From Calothrix sp. PCC 6303 (GTDB lineage: Bacteria; Cyanobacteriota; Cyanobacteriia; Cyanobacteriales; Nostocaceae): a stretch of DNA of 64,000 nt. A model generated the notes under the pieces. That model saw nothing but the letters and a program-made list of their open reading frames with translations. It was not told where the DNA came from and did not search any database. The DNA lies in NCBI RefSeq assembly GCF_000317435.1, contig NC_019751.1, positions 2,604,001 through 2,668,000 on the forward strand. The letters are read 5' to 3'. Below are positions 51,512 through 59,600 of the stretch, piece by piece. Position numbers and translations under genes: made by a program. Numbering within the stretch: position 1 is the stretch's first letter; each line of letters begins with the position of its first letter.

Positions 51512-54500
51512 CTCCCTCTGAAAATTTGTTGATGCTGGTTTGACAAATTTTTGACTTGATTCCACCGTTAATATTTCAAAATCTCGCTTCTCCTCGTATG
51601 TAAATTTACATACCTGTACAGCTTCCTCTCTCCGTAGTTTGTACAAAGTTCCACGATTACCAACCTCATCAACAACCCGCAACATCTCCGACGGTTCGTG
51701 ATAGATCGCTCGATACTTCCCGTCCCCAAAAGTCGCTGTTTGCATTTCCTCACCAGTATTTGCAGGATTCTCTTTCAAACACGCGATCGCCTGCTTTAAC
51801 ATCTGTTTTTCCCACTTCTCTCGCTGAACTGGTTCGATTGGTGACACAGGTGCTTTAATGCGATCGCTCAATTCCTCATTAGCCTTAATTTTCTTTTCTC
51901 TAACCAAAACTTCTTCCTTAGTCCAAACTTGAGGATATCGAATCGTTTCCGGGTCAACTTTAATATTGGCGATAGTCACTGGTGCTGGTTCTAATACTCC
52001 TTGAAACTTAAATCCATCAATTTTAATACCCCTTGCATTTAACCTTTCACTCAATAATTTAAAAGATTCCTTATCAATTACACCCAAGGGTTTATCGTCA
52101 ATAAAAACAAGAGGTGCGCTCGCTTTAACATTCTCAGCAATTTTAATTATAATTACCCCATCTTCCCCTTTCCATTCTCTTTCTGGAAAAGCATATTTTT
52201 TCAACTGTCCGACTTTTAATTGATTTCCTTGGGTACTCGTAATAATTACCGATGCGCTAGGTGGAGAAGTAATTTCTGCGGTAAAAGATGTACCGATTGG
52301 CAACTGTGCTGATTCACTGCGAAATACTCCCAATTTCTTATTTTCAGCCACCAACCAGCGTTTATTCTGGTCTGGATTTGCAGGGTCAGGCAATTGTTCT
52401 ACGTGACACTCAACTTTTTCTCCCACCCATTTACGTCCCAAATGCTCGTTACTAGGTTTGTGGGTTCCCACGACTGCAAATTCGGTAAATTGTAGTTTAT
52501 CGAGTCTTCCAACTAATTCCTCCCCAAATATGGCAAAAGCAGCCGATGTTTTCTTAAAACCTCGCTCTACATCTTCCTTACTTGCGGTGGAAGCTTGCCA
52601 CATCGCTGCTGCAACTGCTTCTTTTTCTAAATCGGGGATACTTTCTCTAGCAGTGATCGCATACTCCCTTACTTGTGTAAAAGCTGCCTTAACTTGACTT
52701 GGTGCAAATCCCGGTATAGCTTCTTTCGTCAGGTTTCTAAACTCAGAAAATTGCTTTAGACTACCATGAAATTGCTGTAAACAAGCTTCTGAAATATATC
52801 CTAAATGCTTACTTTGCTGCTGACCATTACTTTTTAACTTCGGCTTTCCCTCTTCATCAAATACAGGAGCGATCGCAATCCATTTATTCTGACTTTTACT
52901 GTAGGGACTTTTATTCTCAACAAGCGTAATATCGAGTTTTCTGTCATCAAAAATATTAGGATGCTTTTTCTCAGCTAAACCAACAATTTCAATTTGCTGA
53001 CCTTGAGAATTGGTAGCGACAATCTTTAAACCTGGAGATTGTTCGGCTTCCCGACCGATTGCGATCGCTCGATGAATTAACGAATCATATATTTTCTTGA
53101 TTTGGACTGCGCTTGCTTTTTGAGTGGCTGTAAACTCAACTCCTTTGAATAAATCCTGAAATTGTTGAGTCGATCGTGCGGTTATTGCATTTTCAGTAAA
53201 AGCATTGTTGGTCATCCTTGCCATCATATCAATCGCACCATGACCTTTGCTGTTTATATCTCTTTTGGTATACACATCTGCCGATTTTCTCTCTTCAACC
53301 CAAGGTGCAACATCAAAGCTTTTAATAATAGTATTGCAAGCATTAACAACCTCTGGATTGGAACGATTAGCACTTTTTCCTCGGTCAACCTCGATTTGTA
53401 GCTGTCCTCCCAAGGTTCCCGCAACATCGTGGTAAAACTTACCTATTTTTTCTAATAAATTTTTAATACCTAATTCTGGAATTGTATAGTTTTGATTTTG
53501 CTCTCGATTCGTAGGAGGACATAATTGTGCAAGTTCGACGATATGCGATCGCAGATTTTCGGGATACTTAATTTGACCAAAACCCTGATTTTCGGCTTTT
53601 AACATTTCTACCGCAGCACAGGAAATATTCCGAATAAATTTCCCTGCTTCCCCATCTGGAATTGAGACACACTCATTTTCCAGCGCAATTCCCTTCATAC
53701 ATAAATTGGCAACCAAACCAATTTTGTTTTCCATCGCATCTAACGCAATTTGTTCAAAAGAACCTGTATAGGCTTGCTTCTCTGGTTTAATAATCTCCGC
53801 ATAACGATTTTCTTGAATTTGTTTTTGCTTAATCTCGGTTGCGGTGTGGGGGAATTGAGATGAGAGTGCGATCGCCATCCTATCCCCGTCGCAATCGGAC
53901 AGCGAATGCTTTAATCCCTGGGGTGACAATTTGATTGTACCAATGTCATGAGGTTCGTTTGGTAAATGGCGATTGATATAAACATCTACGGTGTTAGAAT
54001 TCGCAGTGGGACCACGATAAACAATCAACTCTGCACCGTCAGGAAATTTAGGATAACAAACCTCATTCGTTGCTAAATCATGACAAGTTTGTGCCATCGC
54101 TGAGTCAAATTTAATAAACCTCCCCGTGGCACAATCCATATATTGCTCGCGCAAATATTCCTGAAGTTTATCTATAATTTTGGGATGCTCTAATAATTGA
54201 TAATGACCTTCTAAATCTGCTCTCAAAATTCGATAAATTAAATTATGCTCACTATTACTTGATGAAAACATCTCATCAATTTGATTTTCAATATCTCCCA
54301 AATCCAAGTTGTCAAAATCAATCAAATCCTCATTTTCCATCAGAGATTGTATCTGATGCTTAAATCGAGCATCCATTGCGTTAACATAATCTTGAGCAAT
54401 TTTTCGAGGGTCATCGGCAATATCTCTAAGTTCTTCTAAACGTCTTTCTAATAGGGGAAGAACATCATTTTTAACACCTTCAGGAAAAGAATTCCAAAAT

Positions 54501-55375
54501 TGAGCGCCAGTTGAAGTGATACCGTAATAAGCATCAGTTTTATTCCCAATCCCCATTGTCATAATGTATTCCCCCGGTTGAAGAGGAGCAGGAGAGCGGA
54601 GGATGGGGGGAGTGGGGGAGTTTACAGGTAAGGAATATTTCTCAACTGCATTACCTGTTTTTATCGATCCAATTTTCCCACGCTCTCCCAATTCCTCGCG
54701 CTCCCGCTCCCCCACAGTTCGTCCCTTAAGTTGATCGGAGGAAATAATTAAATCATAACCATTCCCTATCTCGCTTAAATCCCGTGGAGCGAATGTACCT
54801 TTTCCCAATTGCCAAGTTTTAACAAGTGGTTGATTTTCCTCATCTACATCTAACCTGGCACGTCTTTGTTTAATACCAAAACGGGTTTGAAATGGCGTTG
54901 ATTCTTGATTTCCTAATGATGCATGAAGCCTTACATCTATTTTCCCATCACCGTCACCAACAAGTGCGATCGCATCATAATTAGGCATCACCCCACCATT
55001 CTCTCCGGTGTTTGCATCCACTACCAAAACTCGTAAATTTTCCCGTTCCGAGAAGCTTTTGCAAGGTGTAAACAAATTTGAGCCGTATGCAGCACCAAAG
55101 TGAGCTTGGTCAAAAAGCTTTTCTCGCAACCCTTCATCCATAAAATAGAAGCGGCGATCGGCTGAAAATTCCAAGCTCAATCCTTGGGGTATAAATTGCT
55201 TCAAATCTTCTTCTGTCGTCAATCCCTGATATACAACTCCCAATTTAAACGTGGCGTTGGGAGCAAAATATTCTGCTAGACAGTGTTCGATTTTTTCTAT
55301 AACTGGCTCACCATTAGCGATGATTGGTTTACCCGTTTTAGTGCAGAAGTGTTCGAGGGTAATTGCCATAAACAA
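51509..55375 (-). CDS. DxDGD two-barrel RNA polymerase-like protein
   Basis: 1288 aa. Residues 445-520 hold PDGAELIVYR454GPTANSN, TIKLSPQGLKHSLSD494CD496GD498 and RMAIALSS: the order R-x-PT, L.P..L, DxDGD-R-MA closely follows the catalytic double-psi beta-barrel of RNAP beta prime (NADFDGDQMA) and of cellular RdRPs. Upstream, TPFQTRFGIKQRRARL (160-175), VKTWQLGKGTFAPRDL and NGYDLIISSDQLKG (205-218) resemble the lysine-bearing partner barrel. A purine-rich DNA repeat adds residues about 219-266 in frame. After the motif, ALDAMENKIGLVANL continues. The C-terminal 700 residues are unassigned. ATG 55375 or the ATG two codons on starts it. If correct, it is a single-chain polymerase or primase of the element; catalysis is unproven. 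Confidence 0.65.
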   Translation of the reverse strand: MFMAITLEHFCTKTGKPIIANGEPVIEKIEHCLAEYFAPNATFKLGVVYQGLTTEEDLKQFIPQGLSLEFSADRRFYFMDEGLREKLFDQAHFGAAYGSNLFTPCKSFSERENLRVLVVDANTGENGGVMPNYDAIALVGDGDGKIDVRLHASLGNQESTPFQTRFGIKQRRARLDVDEENQPLVKTWQLGKGTFAPRDLSEIGNGYDLIISSDQLKGRTVGEREREELGERGKIGSIKTGNAVEKYSLPVNSPTPPILRSPAPLQPGEYIMTMGIGNKTDAYYGITSTGAQFWNSFPEGVKNDVLPLLERRLEELRDIADDPRKIAQDYVNAMDARFKHQIQSLMENEDLIDFDNLDLGDIENQIDEMFSSSNSEHNLIYRILRADLEGHYQLLEHPKIIDKLQEYLREQYMDCATGRFIKFDSAMAQTCHDLATNEVCYPKFPDGAELIVYRGPTANSNTVDVYINRHLPNEPHDIGTIKLSPQGLKHSLSDCDGDRMAIALSSQFPHTATEIKQKQIQENRYAEIIKPEKQAYTGSFEQIALDAMENKIGLVANLCMKGIALENECVSIPDGEAGKFIRNISCAAVEMLKAENQGFGQIKYPENLRSHIVELAQLCPPTNREQNQNYTIPELGIKNLLEKIGKFYHDVAGTLGGQLQIEVDRGKSANRSNPEVVNACNTIIKSFDVAPWVEERKSADVYTKRDINSKGHGAIDMMARMTNNAFTENAITARSTQQFQDLFKGVEFTATQKASAVQIKKIYDSLIHRAIAIGREAEQSPGLKIVATNSQGQQIEIVGLAEKKHPNIFDDRKLDITLVENKSPYSKSQNKWIAIAPVFDEEGKPKLKSNGQQQSKHLGYISEACLQQFHGSLKQFSEFRNLTKEAIPGFAPSQVKAAFTQVREYAITARESIPDLEKEAVAAAMWQASTASKEDVERGFKKTSAAFAIFGEELVGRLDKLQFTEFAVVGTHKPSNEHLGRKWVGEKVECHVEQLPDPANPDQNKRWLVAENKKLGVFRSESAQLPIGTSFTAEITSPPSASVIITSTQGNQLKVGQLKKYAFPEREWKGEDGVIIIKIAENVKASAPLVFIDDKPLGVIDKESFKLLSERLNARGIKIDGFKFQGVLEPAPVTIANIKVDPETIRYPQVWTKEEVLVREKKIKANEELSDRIKAPVSPIEPVQREKWEKQMLKQAIACLKENPANTGEEMQTATFGDGKYRAIYHEPSEMLRVVDEVGNRGTLYKLRREEAVQVCKFTYEEKRDFEILTVESSQKFVKPASTNFQRE
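54585..54718. repeat. G/C-rich hairpin repeat read in frame within the polymerase-like gene
   Basis: GGAGCAGGAGAGCGGAGGAT and GGGGGGAGTGGGGGAG on the left (about 54584-54620) face CTCCCAATTCCTCGCGCTCC and CGCTCCCCCA on the right (about 54683-54714). It encodes ERGKIGSIKTGNAVEKYSLP and a Pro-rich stretch. Length is compatible with the frame; the neighbouring conserved regions continue on both sides. Confidence 0.65.
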
Positions 55376-55453
55376 TGATTCAATTCATAATTTCATCTCC
55401 CAATTTATTGATTAGTTCGTTGATGTTAAGTAAGCCCTTAGTAAATAATTTAT

Positions 55454-55471
55454 CTATCACTAATGACGTAA
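55454..55471 (+). promoter_or_regulatory. CTATCACTAATGACGTAA motif in the divergent region
   Basis: CTATCACTAATGACGTAA lies between the polymerase-like gene (starting at 55375, minus) and the 55545 gene (plus). It matches the partition-operon site (41716-41733) at 17 of 18 bases. Confidence 0.65.
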
Positions 55472-55544
55472 ATCAAATCTATTTCATTAAATATTGATAT
55501 AATTTACATTAACTGGTATTTATGTACTATTAAGAGATAAAATT

Positions 55545-55796
55545 ATGGATGGATTAAAACCAACGGTATTACAAACTTCGGTTTGGGACACTGATAATCT
55601 TGGAGATTTGATTGCTGAAGGTGCAATTCATTGTGATGATTTATCATTACGTGCTGTTGCGGAAGCAGAAAGAGAAGAGTATCTACGTTTATCACGGGAA
55701 TGGGATGAAAAAATGGAAGAATATTGGAATTCTGTAGATTGGGAAGAATTAAAAGTCCAGTCGAAATCAGCCACAGAAGATGGGGATTTTCTTTGA
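55545..55796 (+). CDS. Small acidic hypothetical protein, 83 aa
   Basis: Begins MDGLKPTVLQTSVWDTDNLG and is strongly acidic and helical from residue 38 (AVAEAEREEYLRLSREWDE). Divergent from the polymerase-like gene and sharing its control region. No family recognised; an acidic DNA-mimic or antitoxin-like role is speculation. Confidence 0.5.
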   Translation: MDGLKPTVLQTSVWDTDNLGDLIAEGAIHCDDLSLRAVAEAEREEYLRLSREWDEKMEEYWNSVDWEELKVQSKSATEDGDFL

Positions 55797-55858
55797 AAGA
55801 AGTAGACAGATTACTACTTGAAAATCTGTCTACTTGTATTCATTTTTAGGGAATTTGC

Positions 55859-56317
55859 TTAGTTCGCAGGTACTTTAATTTCATTCAATATCCTTTCCAC
55901 CTGTTGGGGTTGGGTTTTTAACTTGGCTTCGATTTGTGTTCTCAAAACTGCTAACTTTTGATATTTCCCATCAACCCTGTCTGCAATACCCAACCTTCGC
56001 GCAGCAGTACGAATACGAGGTTGCGGTAACTTTTGAATTAATTGTTGAAGTGATTCAATGTCAACATTGTTAGCTGTATTCATAATCAAATACTTAGTTC
56101 GTACTGTATTTACTGGTACAAATTTAGCTACTGGTTTAAGGTAAGGAAGCGTATTATTTATTTCTGTGTTTGGCTTGGAAGGTAATGAATTTGAGCCTTG
56201 ACTTTGGCAATCCCACAAATCCACTAAACCTACACAGAAATCATAAGTGATTAATATTGCAAAAGCTAACATTAAAACAATGATGAGAGTATTCAATACG
56301 ATTTGAGTATTTTCCAT
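55859..56317 (-). CDS. Hypothetical protein with N-terminal membrane anchor
   Basis: 152 aa. One hydrophobic span (IVLNTLIIVLMLAFAILITY, residues about 6-25), a variable linker, then a C-terminal helical domain (LQQLIQKLPQPRIRTAARRL, GIADRVDGKYQKLAVLRTQI) with the look of a small DNA-binding SAP- or Rho-N-like fold. Function unknown. Upstream of it (56318-56640) lies repeat DNA. Confidence 0.5.
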   Translation of the reverse strand: MENTQIVLNTLIIVLMLAFAILITYDFCVGLVDLWDCQSQGSNSLPSKPNTEINNTLPYLKPVAKFVPVNTVRTKYLIMNTANNVDIESLQQLIQKLPQPRIRTAARRLGIADRVDGKYQKLAVLRTQIEAKLKTQPQQVERILNEIKVPAN

Positions 56318-56652
56318 TTTCGATATCTCCTATGTCCAGCGTGAAGTGGATGCTGGTATCTCACATCCTTTCCCCCGTGAGGGGACATAAGAGGCAGGGG
56401 AGCGGGGAGCAGGGAGGAGGATTGGAAGGAGCTTGTACTCCGACCAATCGAGAACGCTCTCTTATGGGCGGGGCTTGATACCCATGTTCCGCTCCGCTTC
56501 ACGGCTTCTCTACGAGACGCTCCACGAACGGGACAGGGATTGCTCCCCCTGCTCCCTGCTCCCTGCCCCTCCGCCTCTTCGGTCATCTCGATTTGCAATT
56601 CTCAGTACCCGCTATCGCAGCATGGGAAGCAAGCTACGCAGCTCGCAGTTAA
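56318..56652. repeat. Purine-rich hairpin repeat between two minus-strand genes
   Basis: GAGGCAGGGGAGCGGGGAGC (about 56391-56410) against GCTCCCTGCTCCCTGCCCCT (about 56551-56570), enclosing TGGGCGGGGCTTGATACCC and CGCTCCGCTTCACGGC. The same layout as the repeat inside the 9065 gene. Followed by CATGGGAAGCAAGCTACG, echoed at 57656-57678. Confidence 0.7.
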
Positions 56653-57615
56653 TTACGAATTGCAAATTGGTTTTGGATATTGCTGCATTATTCTGTCAAT
56701 TTCTACAACTTTACCGTCTGGTGTATAAACTAATCCTTCTGACATCGCCAGCACTATCCGCTCTTTTCTTGCCCATTCAAACCAGGCTTTTACTCCGGAA
56801 TCTAAGGTATTTTTGGGCTTTTCACCCTTCTTACAACTGTTGATAAATAGTCCAGTGGGATTGTTGCACCATCCCTCATTTACCGCTTCTTTCACACGAG
56901 CGATCGCACTCTCTACATTCTCCCAATGTTTCTTAATCACCCCCAAACAAGGGTCTGGGTTAATGCGTAATCTTTTTAACTCAGTACAAATTTCTCTAAT
57001 TTCTGATTTATTCGGTTTACCCAAAGTCGTATCAACTTCGTTTTCTTCTTCAATTTCGCCGCCGGAAAATTGACCCCCATTACTATCTTCAGAGCTAAAC
57101 GAGTCAAGAATTTTTATGTCTCCAGCGCAGTGAGTAATCTGGGGTGGCTCATAATCAACTTCTTCTTTTTCTTCCACATCAGCAAAGTGTTGTTGTGGAG
57201 AGAACTCTTCTGAAGAGAAGTCTTTGATATGATCTGTTGATTTTGAACACATCGAACTATCCAACGCGATCGCATCGATGTGTTCATTTTGGACAAGAGC
57301 TTCTACAGCCTCAAGGTTAAGCGTGTACCAATTTGCTTGGTAATAAGTTTTGGCTGATAGTCTGTTGATGCCAATTAACCCAAGCATTTTCAGGTTTCTG
57401 ATTACTCTTCTGACCGTACTAACAGATAATTGCAGTTCTTCTGACCATTCCTGGTATGTCTTCCAAAACCATTTAATCCCATCAATCACTTTGCCTGCAG
57501 ATATGCTCATCCAATAATGTATCTGCTGCAAGCAAATAGCTTCATTCCTACCGATTTTTACTGCTAACTCTGTTGAGTAGAGTAAATGCTGTCCGTCATG
57601 TAAAAGTTTACTCAT
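56653..57615 (-). CDS. Winged-helix replication-initiator-like protein
   Basis: 320 aa from ATG 57615; a longer frame begins at 57642. The N-terminal winged helix is clear: LAVKIGRNEAICLQQIHYWM, WFWKTYQEWSEELQLSVSTV and RRVIRNLKMLGLIGINRL, as in phage and plasmid replication proteins of the DnaD or O type. A low-complexity acidic linker (about 125-220) leads to a C-terminal domain (GVIKKHWENVESAIARVKEA) with LFINSCKKGEKPKNTL, seen in DnaD-like proteins. Probably loads the replisome for the element's circular form. The gap upstream is the likely origin. Confidence 0.65.
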   Translation of the reverse strand: MSKLLHDGQHLLYSTELAVKIGRNEAICLQQIHYWMSISAGKVIDGIKWFWKTYQEWSEELQLSVSTVRRVIRNLKMLGLIGINRLSAKTYYQANWYTLNLEAVEALVQNEHIDAIALDSSMCSKSTDHIKDFSSEEFSPQQHFADVEEKEEVDYEPPQITHCAGDIKILDSFSSEDSNGGQFSGGEIEEENEVDTTLGKPNKSEIREICTELKRLRINPDPCLGVIKKHWENVESAIARVKEAVNEGWCNNPTGLFINSCKKGEKPKNTLDSGVKAWFEWARKERIVLAMSEGLVYTPDGKVVEIDRIMQQYPKPICNS

Positions 57616-57722
57616 TGTTATAACTTCCGAAATCATAAACAATTCGCGGTACTAGCAGAGTGAGAAGCAAGCTACGTGATTCGCCATTCATAGCTGTAAT
57701 GTAGCAAGCATATCTAAATAAC

Positions 57723-57893
57723 TTAATAACCTTTCAGCACTTCTCGAAAAGCCTGTAATCTTCCAATTTGCGCCATTTGGACAACGTTGTTAAAATGCTG
57801 GGATACATCGACACCGGAGTTAAAAGCGCTAATTTTTGCTCTTTCTACCGTGTCTTTTTTCTTGGTAATTCGATACTTGGATGATTCAGTTTG
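57723..57893 (-). pseudogene. Gene fragment, C-terminal part of unknown protein
   Basis: The minus strand reads QTESSKYRITKKKDTVERA, KISAFNSGVDVSQHFNNVVQ and MAQIGRLQAFREVLKGY-stop. It is a coherent, coding-like sequence without an ATG; an in-frame stop precedes it. It looks like the tail of a truncated gene. Family not recognised. Confidence 0.45.
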
Positions 57894-58100
57894 TTACTAA
57901 AGTTCCCTAGTCAGTTGCTCATTTCCCACACTAGCAGATGATTACATTTGTGATTGAAAGATACCCTTAATTTACGGGAATTTGTTTAGAATCAAGATGC
58001 CTAAAAGGCTTTTTACGCTTACGACATATTTCCAAAGACATATTTACAACTATCAAAAATTTAACTGTCAACGTTAGAAATAAGTTGAAGCTAAAATCTA

Positions 58101-58175
58101 CCGAAGTGCAATAATTGCACTTCGGTGAAAATCAATTTAGTAATGATCTACCGAACGGCAAAATTTGCCTATCGG
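58101..58175. repeat. Second copy of the 25-bp palindrome and a degenerate neighbour
   Basis: CCGAAGTGCAA (58101-58111), TAA, TTGCACTTCGG (58115-58125) has the same arms as the palindrome in the parB-like gene. CCGAACGGCAA, AAT, TTGCCTATCGG (58151-58175) is an imperfect version 50 bp away. Both are preceded by ATCTA. Confidence 0.8.
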
Positions 58176-58478
58176 AGATTAAAAGCATCTAAATAATCAG
58201 AATGCATCAATATTTTGACTACTTAGCTTTATTGCTGTGAAATAAGCACCATCACTACTGAACCTAAAATCTACTCTCGATCTATTTCGCGTACTTTTGT
58301 CAAATACAGTTTGATGTTATTTATCCTCCCGATTCCACACCTCCCCATGTTTTAAGTATGAGAACTTTACAGCAAATTGCAATCAAACGTACCACAGATA
58401 GAAACATTAAAACCAATCATGGAATTCGTTCTCCAATCATTTTTGTGGCGAGTTTGCTCAAAAATTGCTGTAAATCAA

Positions 58479-59573
58479 TCAAAAAGCGCTCGATTTCTTT
58501 GCTGTCACCTTCAATCCATAAACAGGATTATTAACAATATCATTTCCGTAGGGTGTCAGGTTTGAGAAATCTCCGTTTTCTGTCATCTGTCGCTCTGTAC
58601 ATCTATCTTTCCACCAACTCCAAGCAAACCAACCGATTTGCTGCTGTTTTAAAATCGGCAACAATTTTTGATAGGTAAAATTATTTTGGGGAGCATGGTT
58701 TTTACCAGTACCATCAAGGTCGTAATAGCAATATGAAGTTGAATTATTAATGTTTTCATCTTGTTTATTAGCAATTTCACCGAAAACTATCGGTAAATTA
58801 GCATCGATCGCGGTTTTGAGGTGTGGGATACCATTATAACCAGCCCAATAAGCATGACCGCTAAATAGAAGATTGCGCGAGCGATCGCTATTAATTAATT
58901 CCTTGCCGATCTTTGTAAACACCTCAATTGACGTACCGCAATCGGGTGCGTCAATCATAATGGGAACTTGTAAGTGTTGACGGATTCTAGCGATCGCATT
59001 TTTGTAAGCATCTTTAAATGAGTTTAATGCAGTTGTGGGATTATTTGACCAACGATAAACACCCAATTCGTTAGCAAGGTTAATAATGAGATACTTTTGA
59101 TGTTTCTTAAGTACACTCAAAACGGGTTTGGATGTCCACCAGGGAATTAACTCGCTATTTAGTAAATTTACATTGGATTTACAGGTTAAATCTGCCAAAT
59201 ATACAATTGGAATGATACGGTTGGCTCTACATCTAGTCAGAAATTTATCCAAATCTGCAATTGAATAACTAGGGCGATCGGCTTGACCATAGTTTTTATA
59301 CCATTGAATTCTAACAGCGTTAGCTCCCGTCTTGGCTAATTCTGTGAGTTTATCGGTTTGAGGAAAATTCCAATCATCTAGTAAGGGTAGATTAATTCCT
59401 CGTAAAACAATTTTGTTTCCTAGAGAGTCGTATAAGAACCTACCTTTCGTATAAAAAGTATTGCGATGAATCGGTTTTTGGGGATTGAATGGTTTAGCAA
59501 TAACCTCAAAGGGAGATAATAAAGTTGCACCACAAGTAAATCCAGCCAAATTTAAAAATTCACGACGTTCCAT
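58479..59573 (-). CDS. GH5-like glycoside hydrolase with twin-arginine-type leader
   Basis: 364 aa. The N-terminus MERREFLNLAGFTCGATLL is a Tat-like leader (RRxFL). The catalytic TIM barrel shows GNKIVLRGINLPLL, ANAVRIQWY, the acid/base in INLANELG, SGHAYW and the nucleophile candidate FGEIANK, with WFAWSWW near the end, all of the GH5 cellulase/mannanase superfamily pattern. Predicted to act on beta-glucan-type polysaccharides outside the cytoplasm. It stands downstream of the AAA-WD40 gene in the same direction, 27 bp apart, and may be cotranscribed. Confidence 0.82.
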   Translation of the reverse strand: MERREFLNLAGFTCGATLLSPFEVIAKPFNPQKPIHRNTFYTKGRFLYDSLGNKIVLRGINLPLLDDWNFPQTDKLTELAKTGANAVRIQWYKNYGQADRPSYSIADLDKFLTRCRANRIIPIVYLADLTCKSNVNLLNSELIPWWTSKPVLSVLKKHQKYLIINLANELGVYRWSNNPTTALNSFKDAYKNAIARIRQHLQVPIMIDAPDCGTSIEVFTKIGKELINSDRSRNLLFSGHAYWAGYNGIPHLKTAIDANLPIVFGEIANKQDENINNSTSYCYYDLDGTGKNHAPQNNFTYQKLLPILKQQQIGWFAWSWWKDRCTERQMTENGDFSNLTPYGNDIVNNPVYGLKVTAKKSSAF

Positions 59574-59600
59574 AAGGTATTCTTGGTTTTTATTTAGTAT

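Larger units (their letters stand above)
57643..58478. other. Non-coding region upstream of the replication-like gene, candidate origin
   Basis: Contains a coding fragment at 57723-57893 (separate entry), the palindromes at 58101 and 58151 (separate entry), and AT-rich DNA such as 58020-58080. No iterons are recognised. The palindromes plus AT-rich DNA next to a replication-initiator-like gene make an origin or centromere plausible, not demonstrated. Confidence 0.4.

Noticed and set aside
53162-53435. Plus-strand frames opposite the polymerase-like gene
   Set aside because: Antisense shadows without ribosome binding sites; the minus-strand frame is continuous over 1288 codons.
7046-57893. 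Second copy of the tRNA-Phe 3' end marking the right end of the element
   Set aside because: No stretch matching GTTCAAGTCTCGTTCC was found by eye, so the right end is taken to be outside the window.
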